From: Sinohyriopsis cumingii
Lineage: Eukaryota > Mollusca > Bivalvia > Unionida > Unionidae
Length of the DNA: 64,000 bases
NCBI GenBank assembly: GCA_028554795.2
Contig: CM068831.1
Location: 64,012,982 to 64,076,981 of the forward strand
Direction of reading: 5' to 3'
The position numbers and the translations under genes are program-made. This document shows positions 34,377-47,700 of this stretch, piece by piece. The notes below the pieces were generated by a model. It saw only the letters and a list, made by a program, of their open reading frames with translations, was not told the origin of the DNA and ran no database searches. Position 1 is the first letter of the stretch, and the number at the start of each line of letters is the position of its first letter.

Positions 34377-34420
34377 GGGGGGGGGGGAATCCACAAATAC
34401 ACTTGCCACCGGAGCGATGC
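34203..34420 (+). other. Right part of the Polinton region, small duplication and (GT)n(G)n
   Basis: (GT)n at 34344-34371 and a G-run at 34376-34387. Just after these, 'aatccacaaatacacttg' repeats a segment of the basic-protein gene at 33694-33711. The right terminus of the element was not found. Confidence 0.5.
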
Positions 34421-35661
34421 TACAAGAGTTTTGATTTAGGCATTCATATTATTGATCTAAGAAAGGTAATTCTTTATTTTTCGGTATGGTTGTCTGTGTG
34501 TATTTCGGCGACCGTGCACAGTGATTAATGAGACGCTTATTATGATCTGGCAGTGAAATATGTTACCACGTGCACTCTATAGCCCAGCCTCTCAACAAAA
34601 AAAAAACCAAAAAAAAAAAAACGGATGACCTGTGAGAAGAACATCACCATGAGACCATCTTTGAAGGTAATTAAAAATTTTATATTATTTATTATCATTT
34701 GGACACAAAGGAAAGTTCAATACTAAGAAACAAATGTAGATAATATAAAGTAAAATTAATTTTGATCCTCATCCAATCACCAAACACATCGAATAGATGT
34801 GTATTCCTTCAACAACTTTCGAGGTTGTTTGACGATCTGACGGAAATGGCAGATCGATGTTCCGATCGAGAGTTACCATATTTGGAGCACCCTAGTCTCA
34901 TTTCGACTGTTTAGCAGTAATGAATGACGATGGAAATAAGATCAGTTAAACACTGCTCAATTTCTGAATGATACGCGGTACTTGATGATGATGATGATCA
35001 TCATCATCATCATCATCATCATCATTATTATTATTATTGGTCTCTAGGGGATATCATAAGCTGGGCTAATCAACATTTTAACGAGCTGATTAACAATATT
35101 CTTACAATTATTGTGCCGATCGTTCAAAAACTATTTAAAAACCTCATCCACATCCGTCAGTTTAGGATGGCCTAAATCTTCCAGTACTTGCTGCAACTTG
35201 AGTATGATTATTGACAGTCTATATTTAAATTGTGGAAAAATCTGATGATTTAAAAAAAAAAAGTTTTAGATAATATGACAAACTTTCATCTTGACGATAT
35301 AACGTTACTAGTGCCTGTTGCTGTGTTGTTGGCCGGACAATCTAGAACTGTCTGAGACAAAAGTCTGCATATTAGGCAGTGCCTTCATGTGTGGTAAACG
35401 TCATCATTGCCGTTTGACGTTTTCTTCATAGGCCACGAATCGATATCGTAAATTCTACATGATTGGTGTCTGCTAATAAGCATAGCAACAGTTGTAGGAT
35501 TATTCGATATGAAAGCTTCATTGTGCCTATGATTTTAATTGCAAATTAATTGCAAATTTATGTAATAAAAAGCATATATTTTACGTCAGACGAAATTACT
35601 GCGAGCGAATAGGTTCCGTGATTCTAGGCTGACAAGTTAGAATACTATAAAAAGAGCCAGA
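34421..35661 (+). other. Upstream region of MAN2A copy 2
   Basis: AT-rich, no gene. It contains A-runs near 34597-34620 and a (TGA)n/(TCA)n(TTA)n palindromic trinucleotide tract at 34983-35037. The promoter of mannosidase copy 2 should be here or in an upstream untranslated exon, but no element decides it. Confidence 0.45.
34983..35037. repeat. Palindromic trinucleotide repeat (TGA)n/(TCA)n/(TTA)n
   Basis: Five TGA units run straight into ten TCA-type units and then TTA units, so the centre is self-complementary. Confidence 0.9.
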
Positions 35662-35778
35662 ATGAAGAAATATGTTGCACTTTGGGGTGCTTTGTTTTTC
35701 TGTGTGGTGTTCGTAAGCCTGTATTTGATGATGGAAACTGTCAGCACAAGTCAGCGCCGGTTTCCAGACATCGATACG
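35662..35778 (+). CDS. MAN2A: MAN2A copy 2, exon 1 (signal anchor)
   Basis: Thirty-nine codons. Cytoplasmic 'MKKY', membrane span '[20 protein letters not shown]', start of stem. Donor GT at 35779-35780, phase 0. The ATG is the first in this frame after an in-frame stop region; the tail-anchor layout equals MAN2A1. Confidence 0.85.
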
Positions 35779-38700
35779 GTAAAACTTTTTTCTTCTGTAT
35801 CTTGGAGTCGGTGTCACCGGTTTAACGCTCAGATGACAATTTTTATGCACAAATTTAATGCCGCATTCACCGCCTTGTATAAGAAAAATAATTTTACAAA
35901 TACACAAGTGAGATATTAAAAAGTCCACATTTTTTGGATAGCAATATTAAAACAAACCAGAAGAATATTATTCACATGTCCAGAGAAGTCATCGGCAGTT
36001 TATAGCAAAAGAAGTTAATTTTTTGACACCATGGGATGATTACAGAACAAACGCAAGCTCTTTTTCTAGGTGATAATTTTGCAAAATGTTGTGTACTAAA
36101 CAGGTTGATGCAGTTGCCATCCAAACCGTTTTGGAGGTATTATTCTTGCCCTGAACCCACGTTTACTGCAATGAGGGGGCACCCACATGTTTACTGCTAT
36201 GAAGGGGCGCTCACATGTTTACTGTTATGAGGGGGCACCCACATGTTTACTGCTATGAGGGGACACCCACACGTTTACTGCTATGAGGCGGCACCCACAT
36301 GTTTACTGCTATGAGGGGGTGCCCACATGTTTACTGCTATGAGGGGGCATCCACATGTTTAATGCTATGAGGGGCCACCCACATGTTTACTGCTATGAGG
36401 GGGCACCCACATGTGTACTGCTATGAGGCAGCACCCACATGTTTACTGCTATGAGGGGGCATCCACATGTTTAATGCTATGAGGAGCCACCCACATGTTT
36501 ACTGCTATGAGGGGGCACCCACATGTTTACTGCTAAAGTGTCAGCTCTTCTTCCTAGCCGACAATTGATATGTCACCATCTCCATACAGCAGAGTAATTA
36601 GGGAACATGTACATGCCTCACATCAGTTTCGAGAACAACACAAGCCTGAAACACCTAGTTCACAAATGTATCCACATGTTTAATTAGTAAACAATATTAG
36701 TTGAAAAAGTCACACCGTTGTCTTAAGTTAAGAAATTTGACAGGACCAGTTTGCGAAACTATCCCTCGCCGCCTTCAGATTAGTGGGCAGTTTTTATTCA
36801 CATATTTGATAACACGTTAAAATTTTGTTTAAAAAAAATATTGTACAGTATATTCCATTGATGCCAAAAGGTCCTTATTTCTGAATAGCTAGTATATTCT
36901 TAAGCAAAACCGGAATATCATTCATATGATTTGACATTTGCCCCAAATGCAAGGTCATAGCTAAAGAAGGTTATGAACCCCACATCACATGTGTATTTTT
37001 CATGTCTAAGTCATTTTTAACACAAACTGGTACTTTGTTGCAATCCAAGGCATTTTTAGCTCTGTACTGACTGAACTTCAAGAATGGCCTGTTGTCCTAT
37101 CATCTGATTTCTGTATGTTTATTAGCACAGTGCTTCCTAACTACTTGCAGAATAACCATCAAACTTGACATGTACATTTGTCCCCATGTCAAATTTGACC
37201 TTATGAAAATGATGCTGCCTGGAAATCCAATATTTCCGTGTTGAAGATAATGTTATTGCTACTCCTAGTGGAATTGTTGATTTTGCCTCTCAGCATTTCT
37301 AAGTCCTAAAGTCTTTATCACTGTTACCTTTCATTTCTTCTTTTTTAAAGATTTGTTCCTTAAAAGAATGTTTCAATGTAATGATCATGTACAGGCACTT
37401 AGTATTTGAACTACATGTTGAAATTGCATCAAAATGAGTATACAATATAATTAATGATGCCAAGCACAAAAGCTGCCCTTTTTTTATATGCCCACCATTT
37501 TTGAAAAGTATATTATGCCATGACCCAATCAGTTCATCTAACTCTTTCAGCACAGTCCTACGGTAAACATTTTGGAAAACTTTTTTAACTAAAAACGAAA
37601 TCTATCAATTTGGGGTGCAGAAATGATTTCTTCATAATAACAATACATCAACATCAGATACCTGGATCAAACATTTTGTAGACTGCATGGACTTTGAAAT
37701 AAGAAAGAAGCATATTGATTTTGCTTCAAAAAATTCAAAGGTGAAGACCAATTACTAAAAAGGTGAAATATGGTTCCTGCACAATAACACAAGTTATACA
37801 TTGATCAGACTTTATGGACAGATTTCACTTCATGTAATGAAAAAAAGCCTGTTCATTTTTTAAGTCAAAAGGTTGGTGTCATTGTCACTGAAATAAATAA
37901 GGGATCAACAGGAAAATGTTAGTTTCTGCACGTATATTTAACAAAATTTGTGGATGACATGCATATTGTATAAGAAAGAAGCCTGTTGATTTTAGGGGTC
38001 AACAGGTAAAGGGTCATTGGCTGAAGAAAAATGTTTTTGGCACAGTAACTTGAATTCTATATGACAAACCTGGATTGAGGATGGCTTTCATTTGAAGTAA
38101 GGAGGAAACCTATTAATTTTGGAATCCAATAGTCAAGATCATTGACTGAAATAAGAAAAGTTGACTTTAAATGATAAGTTTTTCTGTAGATTATGTACCT
38201 TGACCAAACTTTGTGGAAGACTTGCACATTAGGTTTTTAAGAGGTTTATTTATTTTATGGTAAAGTGGTCAGATTTAAAATAATGGGTTTTGCTGTACCT
38301 TTGTTTGATATTATAACACAGACTCACAAACCCTGTTTGAATTGAGATTAAATATATTGCAGATGGAAACTTGCTGGATTATAAATGGTTACAAATTCCA
38401 GAATGTTTGAATAAATTTAAGCTTTCATTGAATGTGGTAGGAATGTGAATTATCTGGTCTTCAGCAGTTCCATACAGTTACAGACTATTCTCTCATTTGT
38501 TAAATGTGTATGGAATGAATGTAACAGTTCTATTCTAATTCAAAATAATTTGATTTAATACCTTTCGCTAAAAATTTATTTATTCCAGAACGTTATGGAA
38601 CATAGAAAATCTGATTTTTTGAGGTATAAGCTTTGTGTACATGAAGAAAGAATTTTATTTACATTTAGCAAATTAGCAAGTAAATACATATACATTTGTT

Positions 38701-41700
38701 ACAAGTATTTATGGTGACACATTTAATACATAATGAGAAACAAACCTAGTGAAATAACAAACATTCAATAAATTCTGAAGATATATACTTATATATACAT
38801 GATGTGCTTACACTGTGACTTACTCCATTCTGTTGTCTAAAGTGAAGGAAACACAAGATATGGTGACAGAGATAAGGGTCTGGTGTTGCATAATGTGCCC
38901 AGTGCATGTATGTACATCAGTCAGCAAAAAAGTTGTTATATGCGATATCATTTCTAGATACAGTATGTACTCAGTGTCCTATAATTTTGTCTAAGACTAG
39001 ATTCAGGATTCATTTTAGTTTTATAAAAATGGGAACTGTTTTACTGTAAAATTTACTCGACACATTTCAAAGCAGATCAAATATATCACATTATGGTAAC
39101 CATATAATATACATGTGCATAGACCCAGATCTTCCATCACATAATGTACTTGCAGATCTGGGTCTGTGCAGTTTGTTAGGAATAATTAATTGAAGAAACA
39201 ATGGTGACTGATCTGCTGGCTGTTGGATAATGTGCTGACAGATTTTAGTCCATGCATTTCATTAGGAGCAATCAATAGGTCAAACAGCATAGACCCAGAT
39301 CTGCCAGTGTATTAATAAATGGCAGATCAGGGTCTGTGTTGTTTGCAGTTGGATTTGGCTTATACATTAGTATATAAAGTTTCTGCTTCATAAACTTAAT
39401 CACTTGTTCTATAATTTAATCACTTGTTCTATTAATCTGTTTGTATAATAACTTAATTATATGAAAAGAAAGGAGTTGAATCAATTTTAGACAGAAACTG
39501 AAAAACATTCAATGTTTCTTTTATACAGTTAGTTATTAAATGATGAATCTATTATTACTAAGTGCATGAAAGTTAACCTACTGTTACTTATTGCAAAAAA
39601 ATATGCACAAGCCTACAAATAGCATTGTTCTTGATTTTAAATGTATTATCTATATTGACTGTTATTTTTGTGCACTTTTATATTATGTTTAGGTGTACAA
39701 ATTATTTTGGGGCCCCAAGGGGTAGAGTGGTTTAAAGTGCTTACCATTGCAGATCACTGCCATCTCACCTCTGTCTCCATGGGTTCAAGTCTTGGGCTCA
39801 GCCAATGTGGATATGTGTGAAAGCTTGCTAGTAGCTTCTCGTTGGTTGGTGGTACTTTCTAAGGGTTTTCTGGGTTATTCCTCCACCATTTATACTGACC
39901 ACATGTATAGACTATCTTGTGCTGAAAAATGGCATTAAACCCAACAACAACAACAACAAATTATTGTAGGTAACAAGTTAAGAATACTTTTCTTAAGTAC
40001 CATTGTTTTGCAGAATTGTACTAAGAATATAGTTCTCACTACTGAAGATTTGAGAACAAAGCTTAATTAAAAGTTTTATGGATTGAAAGTGTGTGAAAAT
40101 CTGTCTTCCAAAGCAGAATATTTAGGGGCAAATTCACCAACTTCAAAAGATTTTTAGAAAAAAGGAGAGATAGGCTTTGTGAATTTCAATGCAGTTTCTC
40201 TGGATATGGTATATGCTTGAGCTTTTTGATTATGCAAATTTTACAAATTAGTGTCAGTCCCAGAATAACGTCTTAGAATAGATGCTGGAGAGTTAATCCC
40301 AGAATCAGATGTCTTGGAATACATCCTGGAAGGTAAACACCAGAAAACACCAGAATCACATGTCTTAGAATAGACCATTGACAGTAAACACCAGAATCAC
40401 ATGTCTTAGAGTAGATCCTGAAAGGTAAACACCAGAATCACATGTCTTAGAATAGACCCTGTAAGGTACACAACAGAATCACATGTCTTAGAATAGACCC
40501 TGTATGGTACACAACAGAGTCACATGTCTTAGAATAGACCCTGGAAGGTAAACACCAGAATCACTTGTCTTAGAATAGACCTTGGAAAGTAAACACCAAA
40601 CTCACATCTTTGAATAGACCCTCTCTGGAAAGTGAATGCCAGAATCATGTCTTAGAATAGACCATGCAAATAAACACCAGAATCATGTGTCTTAGAATAG
40701 ATCATGGAAAGTAAACATCGGAACCACATGTCTTAGAATAGACCATGGAAAGTGAATGCCAGAATCATGTATTAGAATAGACCCTGAAAAGTGAATACCA
40801 AAACCACCTGTCTTAGAATGACCCTGGAAAATTAATCCCAGAATCATGTGTCTTACAATAGACCCAGGAAAATGAACACCAGAATCAGGTGTCTTACAAT
40901 AGAGCCTAGAAAGTGAATGCCAGAAATCACATGCCTTAGAATAGTCCCTGCCACTGATATAATGCTAAGTCCAGGAATGAGGATCATTTGGATAGAATGA
41001 AAAACAAACTAAGCAAAAGTAAATGATATTGACTTTTTGGACAAAAGACATGTTTCTGAAGAACCAATTTTGAAAGTTCCAATGTAATTTCAGACATACA
41101 CCATTTAGTCCAGTGAGATTTTTTTATTGCTCCACTTGTCATGGAACAAAAGATATTTTGTGATGGTTCTTTGTCATCTGCCATCCATCCATTAGCACAA
41201 GTATGTTAAAGTTACTCCTCCAGAACCACTTGGAGGGTTGCCATGAACCTTTACACAGCATTCATAAATAAATGTATTGCCACTCGGACATAAAATATTA
41301 AAAATGGTACCAATCTTACCTCCAATATGGCCACCAGATTGGCCATCTTGAAAATCTTGCTATCACTGCTTCTGAATGAAGGAATGATCGTATCATCATG
41401 GGGTTTTAACTGATAGACTTCTTATGATGTATAGCTAGCTGGTCATGAATGAAAATGGTACCAATCTATATGCCAGTATGGCCATCACAATGGCATTTTC
41501 TTTATCACTACTTTTGATCAATGGCTGGCCATTGTGCTTTCACCAGAAGATGTCCAGTATGGCCAGAGTGAAAGCCTTGTTAAACTTCTTGTTGTTTTTA
41601 GTCCTCCAAAAAGAACTCATATCAGCATGGGACTCTCACTAGAAGACTTTTTTTTATATAATGTTGGTCCTAAATTAAAATGATGCTGATATTACATTAG

Positions 41701-44700
41701 TGTGGCCTTCATAGTGGCCATCTTGAAATTCTTATTATTGCTACTTCTCAGAAATGGAAAGCCATTTTGACACAGGATTTTCATTAGAAAAGTTCTTATG
41801 ATGACTAGTTGGTCCTAAATAAAACTTATGGAAATTGACCGTCAGTATACCCACCATGGCAGTCATCTTGACGTTGTTATATCTGCTTCTTCCATATGGA
41901 TGGTTGTATCAGCATGCATTTTCACCAACTGACTTCTTATGATATCTAGACACTGCTCTGGTGGCCTAATGGGTAAAGTGTCTGCCTCAGATATGGGAGA
42001 CTGTGGGTTTGAACCCCAGCTGAGTCATATCAAAGACTTTTAAAAATGGTACAATACTAACAGCTGCCTCGCTAGACACTCAGCTTCAAGAGGTTAGTGT
42101 TAGGACTGGTCGGTCTGGTGTCAGGATAATGTGACTGGGTGGGACATCATGTTATATGTCTGTGGTATATTGCCCCAGTGCTAGACATCGCTATAAACTG
42201 CCACACTGCAGACATCGTAGTAATATGACTGAAAGATTTCAAGCTACATTAAAATTCCAAAACACATACATATCCTGATGGTCATAAATAAAAATTGTGC
42301 CAATCAAACATCCAGTATTGCTGCCATGATGGCTATTTTGAAAATCTTGTTGTCACAACTTATCCAGAAGGAATGATCACCTTCACACTGGCTTTTCACC
42401 AAAAGACCTATAATTCTGCTTACTCATTCCTAAATGAAAATGGTGCAGATGTGACATTCATTATGTCCACCATCAGCAGTTGATTTGGGACCCTTGTTAT
42501 TTCTGAATATGAAGATGGTTTAAAACTCAAGTTAAAAGGAAGAAGTGGCTTTATCTTGAATTACTATACATTCTTTTTGCCCAGTTGAGCACCAGTCTCT
42601 TCAAGAGACTCTTGTTTAAAATAATTGCTATTACATTTAAGGTTGTCATTTACTCTACACCTACATTATGATAGTTATCAGTTAAACATGTATCATTAAA
42701 TTGTTGATTTTTGCTTGATTTTGCAGAATTCTCTTGATGCCTTTGAACAGAAGATAAATGAAATCCAGAAGGATATAATAAAAAACCATGATACAATTAA
42801 AAAAATTAAGGAAGCTGTAAGAAAACTTTCCAACGGAGATAAAGAAAGCCTTGAAAAGTTAAAGGTAAAAATATGGTTATATTTCTTGGCCATTGCTATA
42901 TTAATTTCTATTTTGGAAACAGATCTTAAGATATGTATCCTTGGTAATGACAGTAGTTATATGATGATATCATCTATCAACACTTTACAGGGCACAGTCA
43001 TGAACCTTGGTAATGACAGTAGCTATAGGATGATATCATCTATCAACACTTTACAGGGCACAGCCATGAACTTTGGTAATGACAGTAGCTATAGGATGAT
43101 ATCATCTATCAACACTTTACAGGACACACGGTACTAATTATATGGAAGAGCTGTGAACCAGTCTAGAAATGGGTGAAGAAATAATAGAGTATTTACGGGT
43201 TTGGTGGTCCATAATTGGTTAATAATGAAAATTAAAATTTTAGTAAAAACATCTTTTGAGAGCTTATCCTATATGTAATTTTAAAAAAATATAGACATAT
43301 TTCTACTGATGCATTTTAGCATTCTTACAGGCTTGACTCAGGACTACTCAATAATGAAAGTAGCACCTGATTCATTTGGTGCAGAATCAATAACATGTGT
43401 TTCATGCACATGTATGTAAACAAAACGCCGTGGCTCATATGGTGTTCTCCACACATAAGCTTGCACCAAGGTTAGATGTGCATGGAGAATTATAGGTCTC
43501 ATCATCAGCACCCAGAAATTTTAAGTTATTGAATTTTGAATATGATGGTGTTTCCATATGTTTACTATTGGAGTTGAATTAGTACCGTGTGTCTTATAGG
43601 GCACTGTCATGTTCCTTGGTAATGACATTAACTATAGGATGATATCATCTATCAACACTTTACGGGTCACAGCCATGAACTTTGCCAGAATTTATTTTAA
43701 ATGTTTTATTCAGTTAGACCAATCTACAAGGAAAATTAAGTTTATACAGGTTAGTCTGAGGTACATTGAGATTTCTTAGTCCTGTCAGAAGTGTAATATG
43801 ATATATGTACTGATGACTGCTCCAGTTGCCTAAGTGGACAGAGCATCTGCCTTGGATGCTGGAGACCGCTGATTTGAATCACAACCAAGTCATACCAATG
43901 ACTTATAAAAATGGTACCACCAGCTACCTTGCTTGGCGCTCAGCTTTAAGAGGTTAGTGTTAGGACTGGTCAGCCTGATGTCAGGATAATGTGCCTGGGT
44001 TGGACATGATGCTAACGTGTCTGTGGCATGATGCCCCAGTGCTAGACATCACTATAAACTGCCACACTGCAGACATCATAACGATATGACTGAAAATTTG
44101 TTAAAGCTGCATTAAAATCCAAGTCACACACACACATATGTACTGATGTTGTTTTTTTTCCAGCCTGATATGGTTTAATCTGATTTACTAAAAATAGCAT
44201 GCAGTCTCCATTGACAAACATTATCCAGAATGTCAACATAAGTTACACCATATTTTGTATCAAACTGCTGACATTTGAATTGAGAATTCACATTGCTAAC
44301 AAACATTCCATTTATTTGCATAAAAAATCCTGTTCTCATTTTTTTAATTTTTGAAATATTTTGTGTAATTAATATTTATTATCCACCATAAGCCAAAAAA
44401 CTAATTTTGTGGACATCAGATTTTCAATGTAGTATCTTGGTCAGTGTTAATTGCTTTGAAAATTAAAATGTGTTTAAACCTGTTTCATTTTTATAGGGCA
44501 CGACAGTTTAAACACAGGAATAATATCCGAATAACATTAATATGAACCACAATGAGAAACCATAATGAGATAAACTCAGATAAACATAAAATATGAACAG
44601 CTACTAGAAAGTTGATGAAGAATAGAAAACTGTCATAAAAGGAAATTGTTCAGTTATCTTGTAATTTGTTATGTTAAAGAGATTAAACAAGTGTCTAAAC

Positions 44701-47700
44701 CATGAAGAAGACTGACAGTGAATTACAACTAGTGTATGTAATATGAACATTTATGTGTATGATACAAGTTGTTAAATAATTTTGATTACAGCAGATTTGG
44801 GTTAAAATTGCAGTAATTTACTGGGCAACCAGAAATATCTGCTAGCCAAACAGATTTTAAAACCTGGTTTCCAAGGGACAACCATGGATATTTCAAGATT
44901 TTTCTACTCCATCAAAGCAGTATCAAAAGTGTACAACTTGATATTGCCAAGAGTACATTTCAATACCAACATATGTGGGGCCACACAGGTTAAAACACTG
45001 GCTTTCTGTTTCAGTGGTTTGAGGTTATGTATGTCATGTATGTAGGTCAGAGGTCACTGATAGATTATTGCCGTTTTGCTGGTTCTTCAGCTACTCTGCA
45101 TCATATAGCACCTGTGCGGTCAAATTTCTACTCAGGAAATGATATAAATTCTATTAAAATTAATATGAAATAAAATTCATTTTTTCTCATGAGAATTCAA
45201 CATTTGTTGGTCATTCCAGAGAAACATAAGGAGTTCTTTTGTGTGTGTTACAAAACCATTCTTCTGATGCCATCAATTTGCTGTTATTCACAGGGTACCA
45301 GTTTTCATAGATTTTATGGTTGCTATATGAAGGCATGAATTTAGAAATCTAATGAAAAATTATAATTTTTGTTGTTGTGCTAAATAAACACTAATACTTT
45401 ATGCATTTTGAAAACAAATCAGTTCATGTTATATGAAAGCAATTTACCAAGATGGTTTATCTCTGTTGATTGTACAGGCTTATATGAGTGACATATGTTA
45501 AATTTTGAATGCAGGAGGTAAGGGTTTTATAAATAATTGCTCTTGATTTTGTATTATTTGCAGGATCTTTTGAACATTGAGGAAAAAGAAATAAAATGGA
45601 AACCAGTAACAAAAGAAAAACCAGTAAGAGTAGAGTTGAACAAGGACAGCAGGCAGTTTGTGGCCACACAAGTCAAGGATGTTGAAGTTTCCAAGGAAAT
45701 GTGCAGCTGGTCTGACGCCCCAAAGGCCAGAACTGATGTGCAGGTATGAGGCAATGGATGTTTTCATCCTCATGTTTGCAGACACTAAAACACATGAAAA
45801 GTAATAAGATTTTAAAGCCATATATACCCTTGGTTTTCCTTATTCCTGGAGAGCAAGGGTAGATGCAAATGAGGATATTATTCTCTCTTTGTCTCATGAA
45901 CTGGCTTCCAGAATTTCTATAATTTTAGATTTTATAATTTCAATTTAAATATCTGTGTTCACAGCCATGTGAACTTCTTGCAGTGTTGCATACATTGTAA
46001 TCAATCAGTTCTCCAAACAGTTACCCTGTTTTGTGCTCGAAAGGTCAAAAGTGCATGGTATTTTAATGCCAGTGCTTGGTACTTTAAGGTTAATGATTGT
46101 TGCATGAAGGCCAGTATGTTGTACTTAAAGATTTAAACATTTCGACTCTTAAGAGTAGTCTTGTTTTGTGTAATTTTTATTCTTATCACTGAGTACAAAA
46201 GGATAGGAAATGTAAAGCTTGTTTTATTTGCTGTTATTTGATAAATTTGCTTTTAGAGTTTCTTCAGATTGTTAATTGATGATATCACATTTTGTAATTG
46301 AAATTGTATGAACTTAATACTGCTGATGCAGTTATGTATGAAAAACAAAAGTGAATTTATTATATCCTGTCCATAACAGATGTTGGATCTCTTTGACATG
46401 ATGCCTTTTGACAACCCAGATGGAGGGGCCTGGAAGCAGGGATGGAATGTGACATATAATCATAATGAATGGAAAAACAAACAGCTCAAAGTCTTTGTTG
46501 TGCCACATTCTCATAATGACCCAGGTACTACAGCAAGTGTATGGCTGCATTAATCACTATTTTGTAACATGGATGTTATATGATATTCTAGTCATCATTA
46601 ATATTCTGTATGCCCCAGATCAGGATTTTTATGAAGTCACATACAAATCTTTTGTTACTTTTCCTTTATATATAAAAGCTCTGGGAATATGATTGATGAT
46701 TTTATTTTCCAGGTAAAATATCCATTACAGTTTCTTTTACATTTTCTTAGGGGTCCCGAGTGGCCGAGTGGTCTAAAGCGCTCTCCGTTACGGATCACTG
46801 CCATCTCACCTCTGTCTGCATGGGTTCGAGTCTAGGATTCGGCTAATGTGGGTACGTGAGAAAGCTTGCCAGTAGCTTCTTGTGGGTCGGTGGTTCTTCC
46901 CGGGGTTTTCCTGGGTTCTTCCTCCACCATTAATACTGGCCGCCATGCATAGCCTATCGTGTGCTGAAAAATGGCATTAAACCCCACAACAACAACAACA
47001 ACATTTTCTTATATCATAGGGATAAAGCTGAACATTTGAAGAAAATTGAACCAAAAGGTTATAAAGCAAGATTTTAAACCTTGCTTTACCTTTTATTTGG
47101 GTGTTTGCTGTCACCAACAACATGACATCGGATACTCTGCATAGAATTGTTTTTAAATGACTTAATACTGCCTTGTCCAGTAAATTTAGGCTTGTTTTGT
47201 AGGTAGTTGTTAGTACCTAATAAATTAAATGTTACTAGTCTTTCTGAGATTCTACATTCCGATATTTTTAAATATAAAATAGACTGACTAAGCAGAGAGT
47301 ATTGATTTTTATTGGAAAATAAATATTTGATGTAATGCTTGTCTTTCAGTACTTAAATTCATGATCTCCACATTAAGTTCACTGTTGAGACTGTAACAAT
47401 GTATCACATCAAATAGACTCTGACAGTAATTTAATTAATCTTTCGAGTTGGCATTTGTACAACTATACAATTTTCACTTACAATGATTACATGTAGTGGT
47501 CACCCACTAAACCATCCATCCCTTCTGCAAGGTTTTTGATAGAAAACTGCAACCTCACTAAGAGGATAGAATGATAAAATTATGAAAATCATTTACAGAA
47601 GTACTCTATATAATTTTTTCAAGTCAAGTCAATCTGCAAACAGCAAAGATCCTAATCTGCAATAACATAATTACCTGCAGACCAGTATATATGTTTGTTC

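Larger units (their letters stand above)
22900..34420. mobile_element. Decayed Polinton/Maverick (adintovirus-like) element
   Basis: A run of about 11.5 kb visibly richer in CpG than its flanks and packed with broken genes. On the + strand from about 26.1 kb: protein-primed-type DNA polymerase B, a BIR-domain ORF, a duplicated unknown ORF, a hydrophobic ORF, the packaging ATPase and a basic protein. On the - strand from about 25.77 down to 22.97 kb are unidentified decayed genes. PolB plus FtsK/HerA-type ATPase is the hallmark pair of Polintons and related adintoviruses. I did not find an integrase, a recognisable capsid gene or terminal inverted repeats, so the limits are approximate. Most frames carry stops and shifts: a fossil copy. 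Confidence 0.82.

Noticed and set aside
35643-35652. TATA-like 'ctataaaaag' just before the mannosidase copy 2 ATG
   Set aside because: It is only about 10 bp upstream of the start codon, too close to serve a transcript that contains this ATG.
36156-36536. CRISPR-like array
   Set aside because: Units abut with no variable spacers; it is a minisatellite in an animal intron.
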